Assembly: GCA_027018935.1 (NCBI GenBank)
Contig: JALUXZ010000225.1
Location: 1 to 35,618 of the forward strand
Direction of reading: 5' to 3'
DNA length: 35,618 nt
DNA from: Mariprofundaceae bacterium
GTDB taxonomy: Bacteria; Pseudomonadota; Zetaproteobacteria; Mariprofundales; Mariprofundaceae
The notes below the pieces were generated by a model. That model was given only the letters and a program-made list of their open reading frames with translations. It was not told where the DNA came from and did not search any database. Within the stretch, counting starts at the first letter, position 1. Every line of letters begins with the position of its first letter. Of this stretch, positions 1 through 9,359 are shown in pieces. The position numbers and the translations under genes were made by a program.

Positions 1-82
1 ACCCAGACCATTGCTGATGAAATTGTTCAGCCATCGCAAAAATAAGCTCGGTGTTAAATGCGTTTTTAAAAGGTTCGACCAT
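1..82 (-). CDS. DNA alkylation repair-like protein, N-terminal part only
   Basis: Only the first 27 codons lie in the window and the gene runs off the left edge. The peptide opens MVEPFKNAFNTELIF and continues with AMAEQFHQQW. The M-x-EPxKNxFN opening followed by an amphipathic helix is what I associate with HEAT-like DNA alkylation repair proteins (AlkD-related), which bind alkylated DNA. An AGGA Shine-Dalgarno sits six bases before the ATG. It lies downstream of map on the same strand with a gap of about 75 bp, so co-transcription is possible. The assignment rests on a short N-terminus and could be wrong. Confidence 0.45.
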   Translation of the reverse strand, partial: MVEPFKNAFNTELIFAMAEQFHQQWSG

Positions 83-157
83 GAAATATCCTGATTTATA
101 TTCTTTAAATGAAATTTATGCGAACACTTCAGATGAAGGTTAAAATAAAAGTGCCTG

Positions 158-910
158 TTAAATTGTAGGCAGAGTAAGGATTTCCACACCATCATCGGTA
201 ACAGCCAATGTATGCTCAAACTGGGCGGATAATGATTTATCACGGGTAACCACTGTCCAATCATCAGAGAGAACTTTTACCGCAGCGCGACCAAAGTTCA
301 CCATCGGTTCAATGGTAAATACCATGCCTTTTTTGAGTGCCATGCCTGCACCGGGTTTACCGTAATGCACAACTTGCGGCTCCTCATGGAACACACGCCC
401 AATACCATGCCCGCAATATTCACGTACCACGCTGCATTTTTCACCTTCAACATATTGCTGAATAATATGACCAATATCACCCAATGTTGCACCAGGTTTA
501 ACCACAGAAATACCCAATTCCAAAGCTTTTCGAGCAATTTCAGTGACTTTTTTAGCACGAACTTTAGGCGTGCCAACATAAAAAGTTTTGCTGGTATCAC
601 CATGCCAACCATGGATGATACTGGTGACATCAACATTAATAATATCACCATCCTTAATCTTTTTATCAGCAGGAATGCCATGGCAAACCACATGATTCAC
701 TGATGTGCAAACTGATTTTGGAAAACCATGATAATTGAGTGGGGCAGGGGTTGCACCATGTTTGATAGTATAATCATGTACGATTTCATTGATTTGATTG
801 GTGGTAATACCAGGGCGGATATATTCTTCAATCATCACCAATGTATTGGCTGCATGAATACAAGCAGGGCGCATTTGATCAATTTCTTCGGATGTTTTGA
901 TAAGGGCCAT
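158..910 (-). CDS. map: Type I methionine aminopeptidase
   Basis: Cytosolic metalloenzyme that removes the initiator methionine from nascent proteins. The 250-residue length is normal for the bacterial type I family. All five metal ligands are visible: D94 (NVDVT), D105 (HGDTSKTF), H168 (CGHGIGR), E201 (FTIEPM) and E232 (QFEHT), together with the substrate-binding H78 (CHGIP). The start ATG is preceded by AAGGA at a good distance. It lacks the N-terminal zinc-finger extension seen in some family members. It is divergent from the sixA-like gene, with a 137-bp shared intergenic region that should hold both promoters. I am confident of the function. Confidence 0.96.
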   Translation of the reverse strand: MALIKTSEEIDQMRPACIHAANTLVMIEEYIRPGITTNQINEIVHDYTIKHGATPAPLNYHGFPKSVCTSVNHVVCHGIPADKKIKDGDIINVDVTSIIHGWHGDTSKTFYVGTPKVRAKKVTEIARKALELGISVVKPGATLGDIGHIIQQYVEGEKCSVVREYCGHGIGRVFHEEPQVVHYGKPGAGMALKKGMVFTIEPMVNFGRAAVKVLSDDWTVVTRDKSLSAQFEHTLAVTDDGVEILTLPTI

Positions 911-1047
911 GGGAATCCTTTATGATAAGTTTGGAAAAATCATTACTTGCAGATGCCGTATTCTGACCTAATCTATTGCTAACGTCATTACTCTTGAATA
1001 ACAGTGAGTGTTAGAAAAGTAATTTGAGAGACTCTGGAGCAATTGTT

Positions 1048-1518
1048 ATGAAGCTTTACTTGGTACAGCATGGTTTGGCAGTGGATAAAAGCGAAGATGA
1101 ACAACGCCCATTATCCAATCAAGGACGTGAAGATATTGTGCGAACAGGTGGATTTTTAAGCCTTTTTGAACGTCCGCAACCTGTACGCATTGTACACTCT
1201 CATAAATTGCGAGCCAAACAATCTGCCGAGATGTTTGCTGAGGCTTGGGATTGTCCAGTCGTTGAAGATTCTTCCGAGTTATTTCCAAATGCAGACCCTC
1301 ACGTGTGGGCATCGCGTTTGGTTGAAATTCATGCGGATATGATGTTGGTCGGCCATCTTCCCTATTTACCGCGACTGACTTCGCTACTTTTATGTGGTCA
1401 GCCCGATAGGGAAGTGGTGCGCTTTCGTAATGGTGGTGTTGTGTGCTTAGAGCGTACGGAAAATGAATGGAGTGTTTGTTGGCAAGTCAACCCAACGCTT
1501 TTTTACCCTAAAGATTAA
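1048..1518 (+). CDS. sixA: SixA-type phosphohistidine phosphatase (histidine phosphatase superfamily)
   Basis: A short (156 aa) histidine-phosphatase-superfamily protein. The N-terminal RHG box is present as VQHG with catalytic H8; Gln in place of Arg occurs in SixA-like proteins. R55 lies in the LRAKQSA segment and the second catalytic histidine H103 is in VGHLPYL. SixA proteins dephosphorylate histidine phosphotransfer (HPt) domains or NPr. I chose the ATG at 1048 rather than the in-frame ATG at 1024 because GGAG sits eight bases upstream of it and because MKLYLVQHG is the usual N-terminus. It converges with the pentapeptide-repeat gene, leaving six bases between stop codons. The substrate cannot be told from sequence; two hybrid kinases elsewhere in the window are possible partners only by speculation. 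Confidence 0.85.
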   Translation: MKLYLVQHGLAVDKSEDEQRPLSNQGREDIVRTGGFLSLFERPQPVRIVHSHKLRAKQSAEMFAEAWDCPVVEDSSELFPNADPHVWASRLVEIHADMMLVGHLPYLPRLTSLLLCGQPDREVVRFRNGGVVCLERTENEWSVCWQVNPTLFYPKD

Positions 1519-1524
1519 GCCGCT

Positions 1525-2364
1525 TTATTGATAATACTTGGCATGTAGTGGATTTCTTCCACCACAGTCGGTCACATTACCCCATAATGTACTGTCATTG
1601 CTTTGAACATCCATACCCGCATCATTCAATCGTTTTTGCGTAATACCTGTGCCACGCAAATCAGTTCCGTACAATTTACAACGCTGTAAACGTACTGCAA
1701 ACATATTACTAAAGCTTATATCCGTATGACTTAAATCAGCGGAGCTTAAATCACAGCCTGAAAAAAAAGTATAGGAAGCATCGGCATGATTGAGAATGGC
1801 GCCAGACATATGTCCATTGATGGCTTGCGTTCGCTGCAAATCAGCATGCGATAAATCTGCCCAACTTAAATCGCTATCATTCAAACAACAGGCATATAAA
1901 TCGCTATGGCTTAGGTTGGCACTCATCATATTACTATGGCTCAAATCTGAATGATGTAAGTTTGCATGCGATAAATCACATGATGAAACATCTATATATT
2001 GTAGCTTGGAATTAGAAATTTCAATATGGGATAATTGGCAGCCATGTAATTTTAAACCATGCAAATCAAGCTTGGATTGTGGCTCGATAACCTCTGGCAA
2101 AAGCTCATATAAAAATGCGTGCAGACTACGTAGATAAGACGATTGTTTGTAACTCTGCATATCTGATTGTCGAATCATGTGGGCGCAGGTGCTAAGAATG
2201 GCATGATGGGCTTGATCTTTTTTGAGTATATCTACGGACTGTTGAGCATATTGTTGCAAATCGTGCACGGCAACACGCAATTCCAGCTCATCATTGGCTG
2301 GAATATGCTCAATATGTTCGAGTAGTTGCTCTAACTCTGGTGAATACTGTGAAGCTGCCTGCAT
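1525..2364 (-). CDS. Pentapeptide-repeat protein
   Basis: The 279-residue protein has an N-terminal helical region (about residues 1-95) followed by roughly 25 pentapeptide repeats (about residues 98-250) of the A(D/N)LSx kind, with many copies of DLSH and DLSS. Such repeats fold into a right-handed quadrilateral beta-helix. Family members range from DNA-gyrase-protecting DNA mimics (Qnr, MfpA) to proteins of unknown role. There is no signal peptide or membrane segment, so it is probably cytoplasmic. The central loop residue is frequently Leu or Met, the usual pattern. No strong Shine-Dalgarno precedes the ATG, so the start is less certain. Nothing in the context points to a function and I do not assign one. 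Confidence 0.8.
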   Translation of the reverse strand: MQAASQYSPELEQLLEHIEHIPANDELELRVAVHDLQQYAQQSVDILKKDQAHHAILSTCAHMIRQSDMQSYKQSSYLRSLHAFLYELLPEVIEPQSKLDLHGLKLHGCQLSHIEISNSKLQYIDVSSCDLSHANLHHSDLSHSNMMSANLSHSDLYACCLNDSDLSWADLSHADLQRTQAINGHMSGAILNHADASYTFFSGCDLSSADLSHTDISFSNMFAVRLQRCKLYGTDLRGTGITQKRLNDAGMDVQSNDSTLWGNVTDCGGRNPLHAKYYQ

Positions 2365-2415
2365 ACTACATCTATCGGCAGGTAGTGTGATAAACTAAAG
2401 GCTTGAACTTATAGT

Positions 2416-3894
2416 TTAAACACGACCATATAGCTCATTCAATGGTTTTGAATAAGTCCAACACTTGGCATCAGTTTCAGGCATGGCTTGCATACGCCAG
2501 CACCAATTATTATCCAAAGTTCCAGGTGTGTTAAAGCGTGCTGTGGTATCCAACTCCAGTAAATCTTGCATAGGAATAATGGCTAAAATAGCAGGTGATA
2601 CGAGTGCAGCACGAATCATTGTCCATGGCATAGCTTCATCTGTGATGCCAAAATAATCTTTCAAATGCTGATGTTCGCCATCAGAAGCACTTTGCCACCA
2701 ACCCATCGTTGTATCGTTATCATGGGTGCCTGTATAAGTGACCATATCATAGCTGTGTTGATGGGGTAGGTAGGGGTTATCAGCACCACCACCAAATGCG
2801 AACTGTAGAATTTTCATGCCTGGTAATTTGAATTTCTTACGTAAGACATGAACTTCTTCGGTAATCATACCCAAATCTTCAGCAATCAATGGAAGTTGAC
2901 CAAAAGTATCTTGTAAGGCTTGCAGCAGTTCATCACCAGGAGCCTTTCGCCATTCACCCTCAATGCCATCTTCACGATGCCCTGGAATTGCCCAATAGGC
3001 TTCTAAACCACGAAAGTGGTCAATACGCAACATATGCATACGTTTCATTTGTAAACGAACGCGCTCAACCCACCAATGAAACCCTGAATCTAGCATTTTA
3101 TCCCAAAGGTATAGCGGATTTCCCCAACGTTGACCTGTTTCAGAGAAGTAATCAGGTGGTACACCCGCAACTTCATCACATAGCCCTTCGTCATTCACCG
3201 TGAAAAATTCGCGATTCGCCCAAACGTCCGATGAATCATGAGCAACATAAATGGGCAAATCACCAAATAATTGTACACCACGTGATTCAGCATATTCTTT
3301 AATCGATTGCCATTGCTCTGCAAACAAAAATTGCTCAAAAATAACCTGATGAATATGAGCAAGTAGGGTGTGTGATGCTGCTTTTAAAGCTGCTGGCTTA
3401 TGATCACGCAAATCTTTGGGCCAATGCCACCAAGGCATACCGCCATGCACAGCCTTAAGTGATGCAAATAAGGCATAGTCTTCCAACCAAGCTTCGTTTT
3501 CTTGTCTAAATGACTTTATTTTCTCACACAATTCGTGATTGCTTTCCGCTTCTTGCCAGAAACTCAATGCAGCTTTGGCACGTGCCGTCGCTAAAGGTAA
3601 ATCACCTTGAATAACACGTTGGATGTCCTTTTCTGTTAGCCAGCCTTTTTGCTCGGCGACACGCAAATCAATCAAATCAGGGTTGCCCGCAGAAGAAGAT
3701 AAGGATTCATAGGGTGAGCCATGGCTATGTGTAGGTCCCAAAGGTAAAAACTGCCAAATGCGGTAGCCGCCTTCAACGATTTGATCAATAAACTGCAAAG
3801 CTTCCGCACCTAAAACGCCATGTTTAAAAGGTCCTGGTAGGGATGTTAGGTGTAATAACACACCTGATTGACGTTGTTCAAGAGGTGAGGTCAT
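2416..3894 (-). CDS. malQ: 4-alpha-glucanotransferase (amylomaltase, GH77)
   Basis: Transfers alpha-1,4-glucan segments between maltodextrins, releasing glucose, in glycogen or maltodextrin turnover. The length of 492 residues matches the short bacterial amylomaltase type. The GH77 signatures are present: SGVLLHLTSLPG near the N-terminus, PLGPT-x4-SPYESLSSSAGNP around residues 52-72, GDLPIYVAHDSSDVW around 211-225, the catalytic nucleophile D292 in RIDHFRGLEAYW, acid/base E339 in IAEDLG, and D392 in TGTHDND. The ATG overlaps the stop of the upstream GH57 gene by four bases (ATGA), so the two are translationally coupled. Function is clear. Confidence 0.95.
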   Translation of the reverse strand: MTSPLEQRQSGVLLHLTSLPGPFKHGVLGAEALQFIDQIVEGGYRIWQFLPLGPTHSHGSPYESLSSSAGNPDLIDLRVAEQKGWLTEKDIQRVIQGDLPLATARAKAALSFWQEAESNHELCEKIKSFRQENEAWLEDYALFASLKAVHGGMPWWHWPKDLRDHKPAALKAASHTLLAHIHQVIFEQFLFAEQWQSIKEYAESRGVQLFGDLPIYVAHDSSDVWANREFFTVNDEGLCDEVAGVPPDYFSETGQRWGNPLYLWDKMLDSGFHWWVERVRLQMKRMHMLRIDHFRGLEAYWAIPGHREDGIEGEWRKAPGDELLQALQDTFGQLPLIAEDLGMITEEVHVLRKKFKLPGMKILQFAFGGGADNPYLPHQHSYDMVTYTGTHDNDTTMGWWQSASDGEHQHLKDYFGITDEAMPWTMIRAALVSPAILAIIPMQDLLELDTTARFNTPGTLDNNWCWRMQAMPETDAKCWTYSKPLNELYGRV

Positions 3895-5588
3895 TCGTCT
3901 CCAGCTCCCCCGCGACGCATCGCACCGCCACCCTCAGCATCACCACCACCCTGAGAAATAGCACGGTTAAGGTTTTCAGGTGCGATACAATCCATCAATT
4001 GATAAAGCTTTTTCAAGTGTTTGCGATATAGCTTATCAAAATCTTTTACTGCGCCAGAGGGATTGTAATCGCCAAACCACCAGCACCAGTCAGAACCTTC
4101 ACAAATGCGTAACTGCTCTTTCACTGCCTCTGCTGCTTCTGGGGTTAAGTGTTCGATGCGTGTATCAAAGACTTTTTTCGCAGCAATCAGTAATTCCCAT
4201 GCACTGGTCTTGGCACGGTCACCAATCCATGTCGATAAATTGCCATAGACCCATGAACCAGCAACAAGCTTCTTCAATGGTGTTTTGGCTGGATTATCTG
4301 CCAAATATTCGCTGAATGTTGTTAATTCATAATCATCATGATTGGCAATGCTTTGATAAAGTTTCACAAGGAAAGGCACACCATTTTCATGGAAATGTTC
4401 CCAAGCATTTTCACCATCCATAATGATAGGTACAATAGGATTTTTCAAGCCTTGAGTACGATGTTTGATTTCAGCAAGCTCGTGCATAAAATTGGCCACA
4501 GCATCATCGGTTGCCCATTTTGAATATTCAAAACCAATCAAGTCAGACAATCGATCATCACGGAAGAAACAGCTTATTTGCTCATCTCCTTCACCGACCA
4601 ACCAAGGCTGATAAAGCTCATGTGGATGTTGTTCGCGCAAATTATAACCCAATGAATGGTGCAATACTGATTCACCTGTTGCACACCAATCAAAACCAGC
4701 ATTACCAAGCAAAGCCAAGGTTGCTTCTGAAACAGCACCTTCAGCAGGCCAAACACCTTTGGCCTTTTGACCGCAGAACGCTTCGTGTGATGTAATGGCT
4801 AATTCAATATGCTCTATAGCGCGTGCTTCACCACCTGGATATTGCTCTTGAGGAAGCAGTGCATCGGCAACTGTTTCACGCGCAGTATTAAAATCAAGCA
4901 TCAGAGGGATAATAGGGTGGGCATAAGGTGTTGTTGTTAATTCAACTTTACCCGCTTCTAATAAACGGCGATGGGTCGCGGGGATTTCATTGAGTAATGA
5001 TGAAATAAGCGTGAGTAAATCATGACGATCTTGATAGCTAAAGTGACAGCCTTTTTCAATCAAGCGACGTGCAACAAAATTACGTTCGCGTACTGTTTCA
5101 GCCAACCAACCAAGATGATACCAAGTAACCAAATCGGTAAAATAATAACCACCCAAATATTCAATAGCATCATGGCTTTGAGCATGTTCGGACAAGCTTA
5201 ATAGACGTGAATAAGCGGGGTAACGATGCAGGTTACGCTCATGATTAAGGCGGAAACAATTTTCCAATAAAAACTCTTTCTCTTGTTTATTATAATCGCC
5301 TGTTTTATGAATCAATGATGCCATTAAAGGATCTTTTAATTCATTGCTTTCATTTTTTAAAAAAGCATCTAATTGCGTAGCATAATCTTCAATTTGTGCA
5401 GTCAAAGAGGGAACATAATTGATGACAGCTTTGGCTTCGGGTAATTGCTCTAAAATCTCAGCCATATCTGTATAATCTTTCATGGTATGTAAATACACCC
5501 AAGGCAAGTGATAGCGACCTGTATCTGCATCACGATAAAATGGTTGGTGCATATGCCAATAAAATACAATGGAAAGCTTGTTGCTCAT
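3891..5588 (-). CDS. Glycoside hydrolase family 57 protein (alpha-glucan acting)
   Basis: GH57 enzymes act on alpha-glucans (alpha-amylase, 4-alpha-glucanotransferase, amylopullulanase or branching enzyme). This 565-residue protein carries the family opening HMHQP at residues 12-16, a WPAEGAVSE segment with the likely nucleophile E283, and IIMDGENAWEHF with D391 as the likely acid/base. These are the forms seen in the amylopullulanase-like branch, so the exact specificity is open. The C-terminal ~20 residues are a Gly/Arg/Glu-rich low-complexity tail that is probably disordered. AAGGA precedes the start. It sits between glgC and malQ on the same strand and overlaps malQ by four bases, which supports a role in glycogen synthesis or breakdown. 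No glgA or glgB is visible in the window. Confidence 0.88.
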   Translation of the reverse strand: MSNKLSIVFYWHMHQPFYRDADTGRYHLPWVYLHTMKDYTDMAEILEQLPEAKAVINYVPSLTAQIEDYATQLDAFLKNESNELKDPLMASLIHKTGDYNKQEKEFLLENCFRLNHERNLHRYPAYSRLLSLSEHAQSHDAIEYLGGYYFTDLVTWYHLGWLAETVRERNFVARRLIEKGCHFSYQDRHDLLTLISSLLNEIPATHRRLLEAGKVELTTTPYAHPIIPLMLDFNTARETVADALLPQEQYPGGEARAIEHIELAITSHEAFCGQKAKGVWPAEGAVSEATLALLGNAGFDWCATGESVLHHSLGYNLREQHPHELYQPWLVGEGDEQISCFFRDDRLSDLIGFEYSKWATDDAVANFMHELAEIKHRTQGLKNPIVPIIMDGENAWEHFHENGVPFLVKLYQSIANHDDYELTTFSEYLADNPAKTPLKKLVAGSWVYGNLSTWIGDRAKTSAWELLIAAKKVFDTRIEHLTPEAAEAVKEQLRICEGSDWCWWFGDYNPSGAVKDFDKLYRKHLKKLYQLMDCIAPENLNRAISQGGGDAEGGGAMRRGGAGDE

Positions 5589-5610
5589 TAAATATCCTTA
5601 TTCTACATAA

Positions 5611-5646
5611 AAAATTAAAAAGCCCCCAGTTTATGCCTGAGGGCTT
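5611..5646 (-). terminator. Rho-independent terminator after glgC
   Basis: Read on the minus strand, AAGCCCTCAG and CTGGGGGCTT form a 10-bp stem with one G-U pair and a 7-base loop, followed by a T-rich tract (TTTAATTTTTT). It lies just after the glgC stop and before the GH57 start, so it should end or attenuate glgC transcripts and separate glgC from GH57-malQ. Confidence 0.85.
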
Positions 5647-5678
5647 TGAATGCTGGCTATTTCAGCGTTAAAAAATCA

Positions 5679-6956
5679 TTAAACTTGGTGTAAATCTTGC
5701 CCCAACATCTCTGGCGTAACCAATACAACACCACCTTCAGAAATATCGAAGCGTTTAGCATCATCTTCGGCATTTTCACCAATGATTGTACCTTCTGGAA
5801 TAATGGTTCCCTTATCAATGACACACTTCTTAATACGGCAATTGCGGCGAATTTCCACATCAGGAAGCACCACACTATCTTCAACGGTTGAATAGGAATG
5901 TACACGTACATTTGAAAACAACACAGAATGGCGAACCGTCGAGCCTGTAATCAAGCAGCCACCCGAAATCAACGAATCGACCGCCATACCACGGCGATCA
6001 TCATCATCAAAAGCAAATTTAGCAGGTGCAAGTTGCTCTTGTTCTGTCCAGATTGGCCAGTCTTTGTCATACATATCCAATTCAGGTTCTAATTCAGCTA
6101 AATTGATGTTGGCTTCCCAATAGGCATCAATGGTACCGACATCACGCCAATAGCTAGGACCTCCTGTACTGGCATTCACAAATGGAAATGCAAAGGCATT
6201 GGCATGCTCAATCGCATGTGGAATCAAATCATGACCAAAATCATGGGTGGAGTTTGGATCTTTTGCATCGACGACCAAACGATCACGCAAATACTGCGTT
6301 GAAAAAACATAAATACCCATCGATGCGAGGGCTTGTGTATCATCACCGGGCATGGTTTTAGGGTTGGATGGTTTTTCGGCAAATTCGACAATTCGCTCAT
6401 CATCATCAATCGCCATCACACCAAAAGCACTGGCTTCATCCAAAGGGACGGGGATGCAGCCAACAGTAATGTCGGCATGATTGACTACATGTGCCGCAAT
6501 CATTTTACCATAATCCATTTTATAAATATGATCACCAGCCAATATAACAATATATTCAGGATCATAATGACGGATAATATCTAAATTTTGGTAAACGGCA
6601 TCGGCAGTACCTTCATACCAACCTTCACCTTGACGTTGTTGCGCGGGTAAAACTTCTAAGAATTCACCGAACTGACCAGAAAGAAAACTCCAACCACGTT
6701 GTAAATGGCGTTGTAAAGAGTGCGATTTATATTGTGTAACCACTGAAATACGACGAATGCCCGAGTTGATACAATTGGAAAGTGGAAAATCAATAATACG
6801 GAATTTTCCACCAAATGGAACGGATGGTTTGGCACGCCATTCGGTTAAAGCTTTCAGCCTTGAGCCTTTACCTCCAGCCAAAACCAATGCAACGGTGCTG
6901 GCGGTTAACTTACTGATATTACGTTCTGCCCTACGTTCTACCTGTACTTCGCTCAT
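5679..6956 (-). CDS. glgC: Glucose-1-phosphate adenylyltransferase (ADP-glucose pyrophosphorylase)
   Basis: Makes ADP-glucose from glucose-1-phosphate and ATP, the committed step of bacterial glycogen synthesis. With the ATG at 6956 the protein has 425 residues, typical for GlgC. The nucleotidyltransferase signatures are clear: [51 protein letters not shown] and FAEKP. The C-terminal third ([20 protein letters not shown] and onward) is the left-handed beta-helix used for allostery and tetramer assembly. I chose this start over the ATG at 6980 because an AGGGGG ribosome site lies just before it and MSEVQ is a natural opening. A terminator follows the stop. It is divergent from the ErpA-like gene. 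The neighbouring GH57 and malQ genes support a glycogen role. Confidence 0.95.
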   Translation of the reverse strand: MSEVQVERRAERNISKLTASTVALVLAGGKGSRLKALTEWRAKPSVPFGGKFRIIDFPLSNCINSGIRRISVVTQYKSHSLQRHLQRGWSFLSGQFGEFLEVLPAQQRQGEGWYEGTADAVYQNLDIIRHYDPEYIVILAGDHIYKMDYGKMIAAHVVNHADITVGCIPVPLDEASAFGVMAIDDDERIVEFAEKPSNPKTMPGDDTQALASMGIYVFSTQYLRDRLVVDAKDPNSTHDFGHDLIPHAIEHANAFAFPFVNASTGGPSYWRDVGTIDAYWEANINLAELEPELDMYDKDWPIWTEQEQLAPAKFAFDDDDRRGMAVDSLISGGCLITGSTVRHSVLFSNVRVHSYSTVEDSVVLPDVEIRRNCRIKKCVIDKGTIIPEGTIIGENAEDDAKRFDISEGGVVLVTPEMLGQDLHQV

Positions 6957-7106
6957 TCTTCCCCCTGACATAAATACCACACTTCTTTATGTGTTATGCA
7001 GCATTTATTCCTTTGTATTTATGGAAAATATTTAAATTCGCATTCTACCGTATTCAATCAGTTTCGGCTATATTCAATATTAATTTTTTTTAATAAACAT
7101 GCATAC

Positions 7107-7134
7107 TTGAATGAAACTTGCACTCATCTATGAT
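7107..7134 (+). promoter_or_regulatory. Candidate sigma-70 promoter for the ErpA-like gene
   Basis: TTGAAT (7107-7112) and TATGAT (7129-7134) are separated by 16 bp, with the coding start about 60 bp further on. Predicted by eye only. Confidence 0.4.
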
Positions 7135-7197
7135 AAACGAGAGAATACGCTCATCAGATTTTGGTTCGTGATAGGTTTGATGAAGAGAGGTTTATAA

Positions 7198-7563
7198 ATG
7201 AGTGTAACATTAACAGAGGCTGCAGCTGAAAAAGTACAAGGCTTATTGGCGCAAGAAGATAATAAAGATTTAAGCTTGCGGGTATTTGTTTCAGGTGGTG
7301 GCTGTTCTGGTTTTGAATATGGTTTTACCTTTGATGATGATGTCAAAGATAACGATACAGTGGTTGAAAATCACGGTGTAAAGCTATTGGTAGATCAAAT
7401 GAGCTTGGATATGCTAGATGGTGCTGAAATTGACTATAAAACCTCATTGCAAGGTGAATCTTTTGTCATTAAAAATCCCAATGCAGCTTCAACATGCGGC
7501 TGTGGCAAATCATTCACACCAGCTGAAGAAGGTAGTGGCTGCGGACATGCCTCATCATACTAA
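7198..7563 (+). CDS. erpA: A-type iron-sulfur cluster carrier (ErpA/IscA family)
   Basis: Carrier that receives Fe-S clusters from the assembly scaffold and delivers them to apoproteins. The 121-residue protein has the three conserved cysteines C36 ([11 protein letters not shown]) and C100/C102 (STCGCGKSF). The segment between follows the HesB/IscA/ErpA fold. A C-terminal extension [12 protein letters not shown] adds a fourth cysteine, C115, which is not part of the usual site. GAGAGG lies seven bases before the ATG. It appears monocistronic, with a terminator immediately downstream. Which A-type paralogue this is (ErpA, IscA or SufA) cannot be settled from sequence alone; the absence of isc or suf neighbours favours ErpA. 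Confidence 0.85.
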   Translation: MSVTLTEAAAEKVQGLLAQEDNKDLSLRVFVSGGGCSGFEYGFTFDDDVKDNDTVVENHGVKLLVDQMSLDMLDGAEIDYKTSLQGESFVIKNPNAASTCGCGKSFTPAEEGSGCGHASSY

Positions 7564-7582
7564 TTTTATGATAAATAATTAC

Positions 7583-7611
7583 AAAAGCGGGGCGATGCTC
7601 CGCTTTTTTTA
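7583..7611 (+). terminator. Rho-independent terminator after the ErpA-like gene
   Basis: The arms AAAAGCGGGGC and GCTCCGCTTTT (one G-U pair) flank a 3-base loop and run into eight T residues. It ends the erpA-like transcript 15 bp before the ABC transporter start. Confidence 0.85.
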
Positions 7612-7626
7612 TGTGTTGATATTATC

Positions 7627-8574
7627 ATGAATGCACTTGAAATAAAGAATGTTGGCAAAGTTTATGGTAATGGAAAAGTAGCCTTGCAAGATGTCTCATT
7701 GCTTGTTCCTGAAGGCTCTTTTTTTGCATTGTTAGGCCCTAATGGGGCGGGTAAATCAACGCTTATTAATATTTTAGCAGATACCGTACACGCCTCATCA
7801 GGAAGTGTGTCTTTATTGGGTCACGAGCTTTTTCTGGAGCGTGCATGGTGTAAACGGCGTATGGGCGTGGTTCCGCAAGAGATTGCCTTTGATCCTTTTT
7901 TCTCACCACGAGAAGTGCTTAAATTCAGCCGTGGCATGTATGGACAAAAAGCCGATGATGCTTGGGTAGATGAGTTGCTTGAACGCTTGGAGCTTAGTGA
8001 ACATGCACATAAAATAACCCGCCAATTGTCGGGTGGTATGCGCCGTCGCTTGTTGGTGGCGCAAGCTTTGGTACACCGTCCTAAACTGGTCATTCTTGAT
8101 GAGCCAACAGCAGGTGTTGATGTTGAGTTGCGCAAACGCCTATGGGACTTTATGCGCGAGTTGAATGCCGCAGGAACAACCATTCTTTTGACAACCCACT
8201 ATCTGGAAGAAGCCGAAGAGCTATGTGATCAAATAGCCATTATCAATCAAGGAAAACTTATTACATCAGGTTCTATGAAGGCATTAATGGGTGAGGTTGC
8301 CTCATCTTCATTGTGCTTACAATATGCCAAGCCTTTGCAACTCTCCGAAGAAGATAAAGCTTCTTTGGCAGATTTCTCTCCACATATTTGTGGGGATAAA
8401 TTATGCTTAACCTTAAATAAACGAGGTATCTCTTCTGATTTTGATGTTGTCTATCAAGCTGCCAAACAACGCTTTGGCACGCCTGCAGATGTAAGCATAC
8501 GTCAAGAAGATCTGGAAGATGTATTTTTACGTTTAACAGCTACAGAACAAAGCAATTCAGAGCAGGGCGGTTGA
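7627..8574 (+). CDS. ABC-2 type transporter, ATP-binding protein
   Basis: ATPase subunit of an ABC exporter. In 315 residues it carries Walker A GPNGAGKST (37-45), the signature LSGGM (134-138), Walker B VILDEP (155-160) with the D-loop AGVD, and the H-loop TTHYLEEAEELC. The C-terminal ~90 residues are the regulatory extension common in multidrug or polysaccharide ABC-2 ATPases. It resembles the YadG class. The permease gene begins four bases after its stop, so the two form an operon. The substrate is unknown. Confidence 0.92.
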   Translation: MNALEIKNVGKVYGNGKVALQDVSLLVPEGSFFALLGPNGAGKSTLINILADTVHASSGSVSLLGHELFLERAWCKRRMGVVPQEIAFDPFFSPREVLKFSRGMYGQKADDAWVDELLERLELSEHAHKITRQLSGGMRRRLLVAQALVHRPKLVILDEPTAGVDVELRKRLWDFMRELNAAGTTILLTTHYLEEAEELCDQIAIINQGKLITSGSMKALMGEVASSSLCLQYAKPLQLSEEDKASLADFSPHICGDKLCLTLNKRGISSDFDVVYQAAKQRFGTPADVSIRQEDLEDVFLRLTATEQSNSEQGG

Positions 8575-8578
8575 ATCC

Positions 8579-9349
8579 ATGAGTTCATTTAACCCAATTG
8601 GTACATGGACATTATTCCAGCGTGAAAGCAGACGTTTTTTACGTGTGAAAATGCAAACCATTGTAGCTCCAGCACTCACAGCCATTTTATATTTGATTGT
8701 TTTTCGTTATGCCATGGGCGAGCGGCAAGTGCCTGGCTTGGATGTTGATTATTTTAGTTTCTTGATTCCTGGTCTGATGATGATGGCAATGCTGCAAAAT
8801 GCCTTTGCCAACACTTCTAGCTCGATGATTGTTGGTAAAATTATGAATGTGCATGTGTTTTTATTAATGTCACCGATTTCAGCAGGGGAGGCTGTGTTTG
8901 CATTTCTAGCTGCGGCAGTATTACGTGCTTTGGTGGTTGGCAGTGTGTTGTTACTGGTATTACTGCCATTTTCAGAGCTAACACTGACGCATGTTTGGAT
9001 GATTTTATTTTATGGTATTTGCGGAAGTCTGATTATGGGTAGTTTGGGTTTAATCGGTGGCATGTGGTCTAAAACCTTTGATGATATGGCAATGGTAAAT
9101 AATTTTATCATTATGCCTTTAACCTTTTTATCAGGCGTATTTTATTCGGTGACACAGTTACCACCATTTTGGCAGGCAATCAATGCTTGGAATCCATTCT
9201 TTTACCTGATTGATGGTTTTCGACATGGTTTTATTGCCACAGGTGATAGTGATCCATTGCAAGCCATGGGAGCGGTGGCGGCATTGACTGTTTTGGCTGT
9301 GTTATCATCGTGGTATTTATGGCGTATTGGCTGGAAGTTGAAGGAGTAG
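8579..9349 (+). CDS. ABC-2 type transporter permease
   Basis: Inner-membrane permease partner of the preceding ATPase. The 256-residue protein has six predicted membrane segments and the ABC-2 hallmarks FLIPGLMMMAMLQNAFANTSSS in the first half and FLSGVFYSVTQLPPFWQ followed by NPFFYLIDGFRHGF in the second half. It resembles YadH-type permeases. It starts four bases after the ATPase stop and ends ten bases before rlmE, so rlmE may be co-transcribed. The exported substrate cannot be inferred. Confidence 0.92.
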   Translation: MSSFNPIGTWTLFQRESRRFLRVKMQTIVAPALTAILYLIVFRYAMGERQVPGLDVDYFSFLIPGLMMMAMLQNAFANTSSSMIVGKIMNVHVFLLMSPISAGEAVFAFLAAAVLRALVVGSVLLLVLLPFSELTLTHVWMILFYGICGSLIMGSLGLIGGMWSKTFDDMAMVNNFIIMPLTFLSGVFYSVTQLPPFWQAINAWNPFFYLIDGFRHGFIATGDSDPLQAMGAVAALTVLAVLSSWYLWRIGWKLKE

Positions 9350-9359
9350 GTTGATTTAG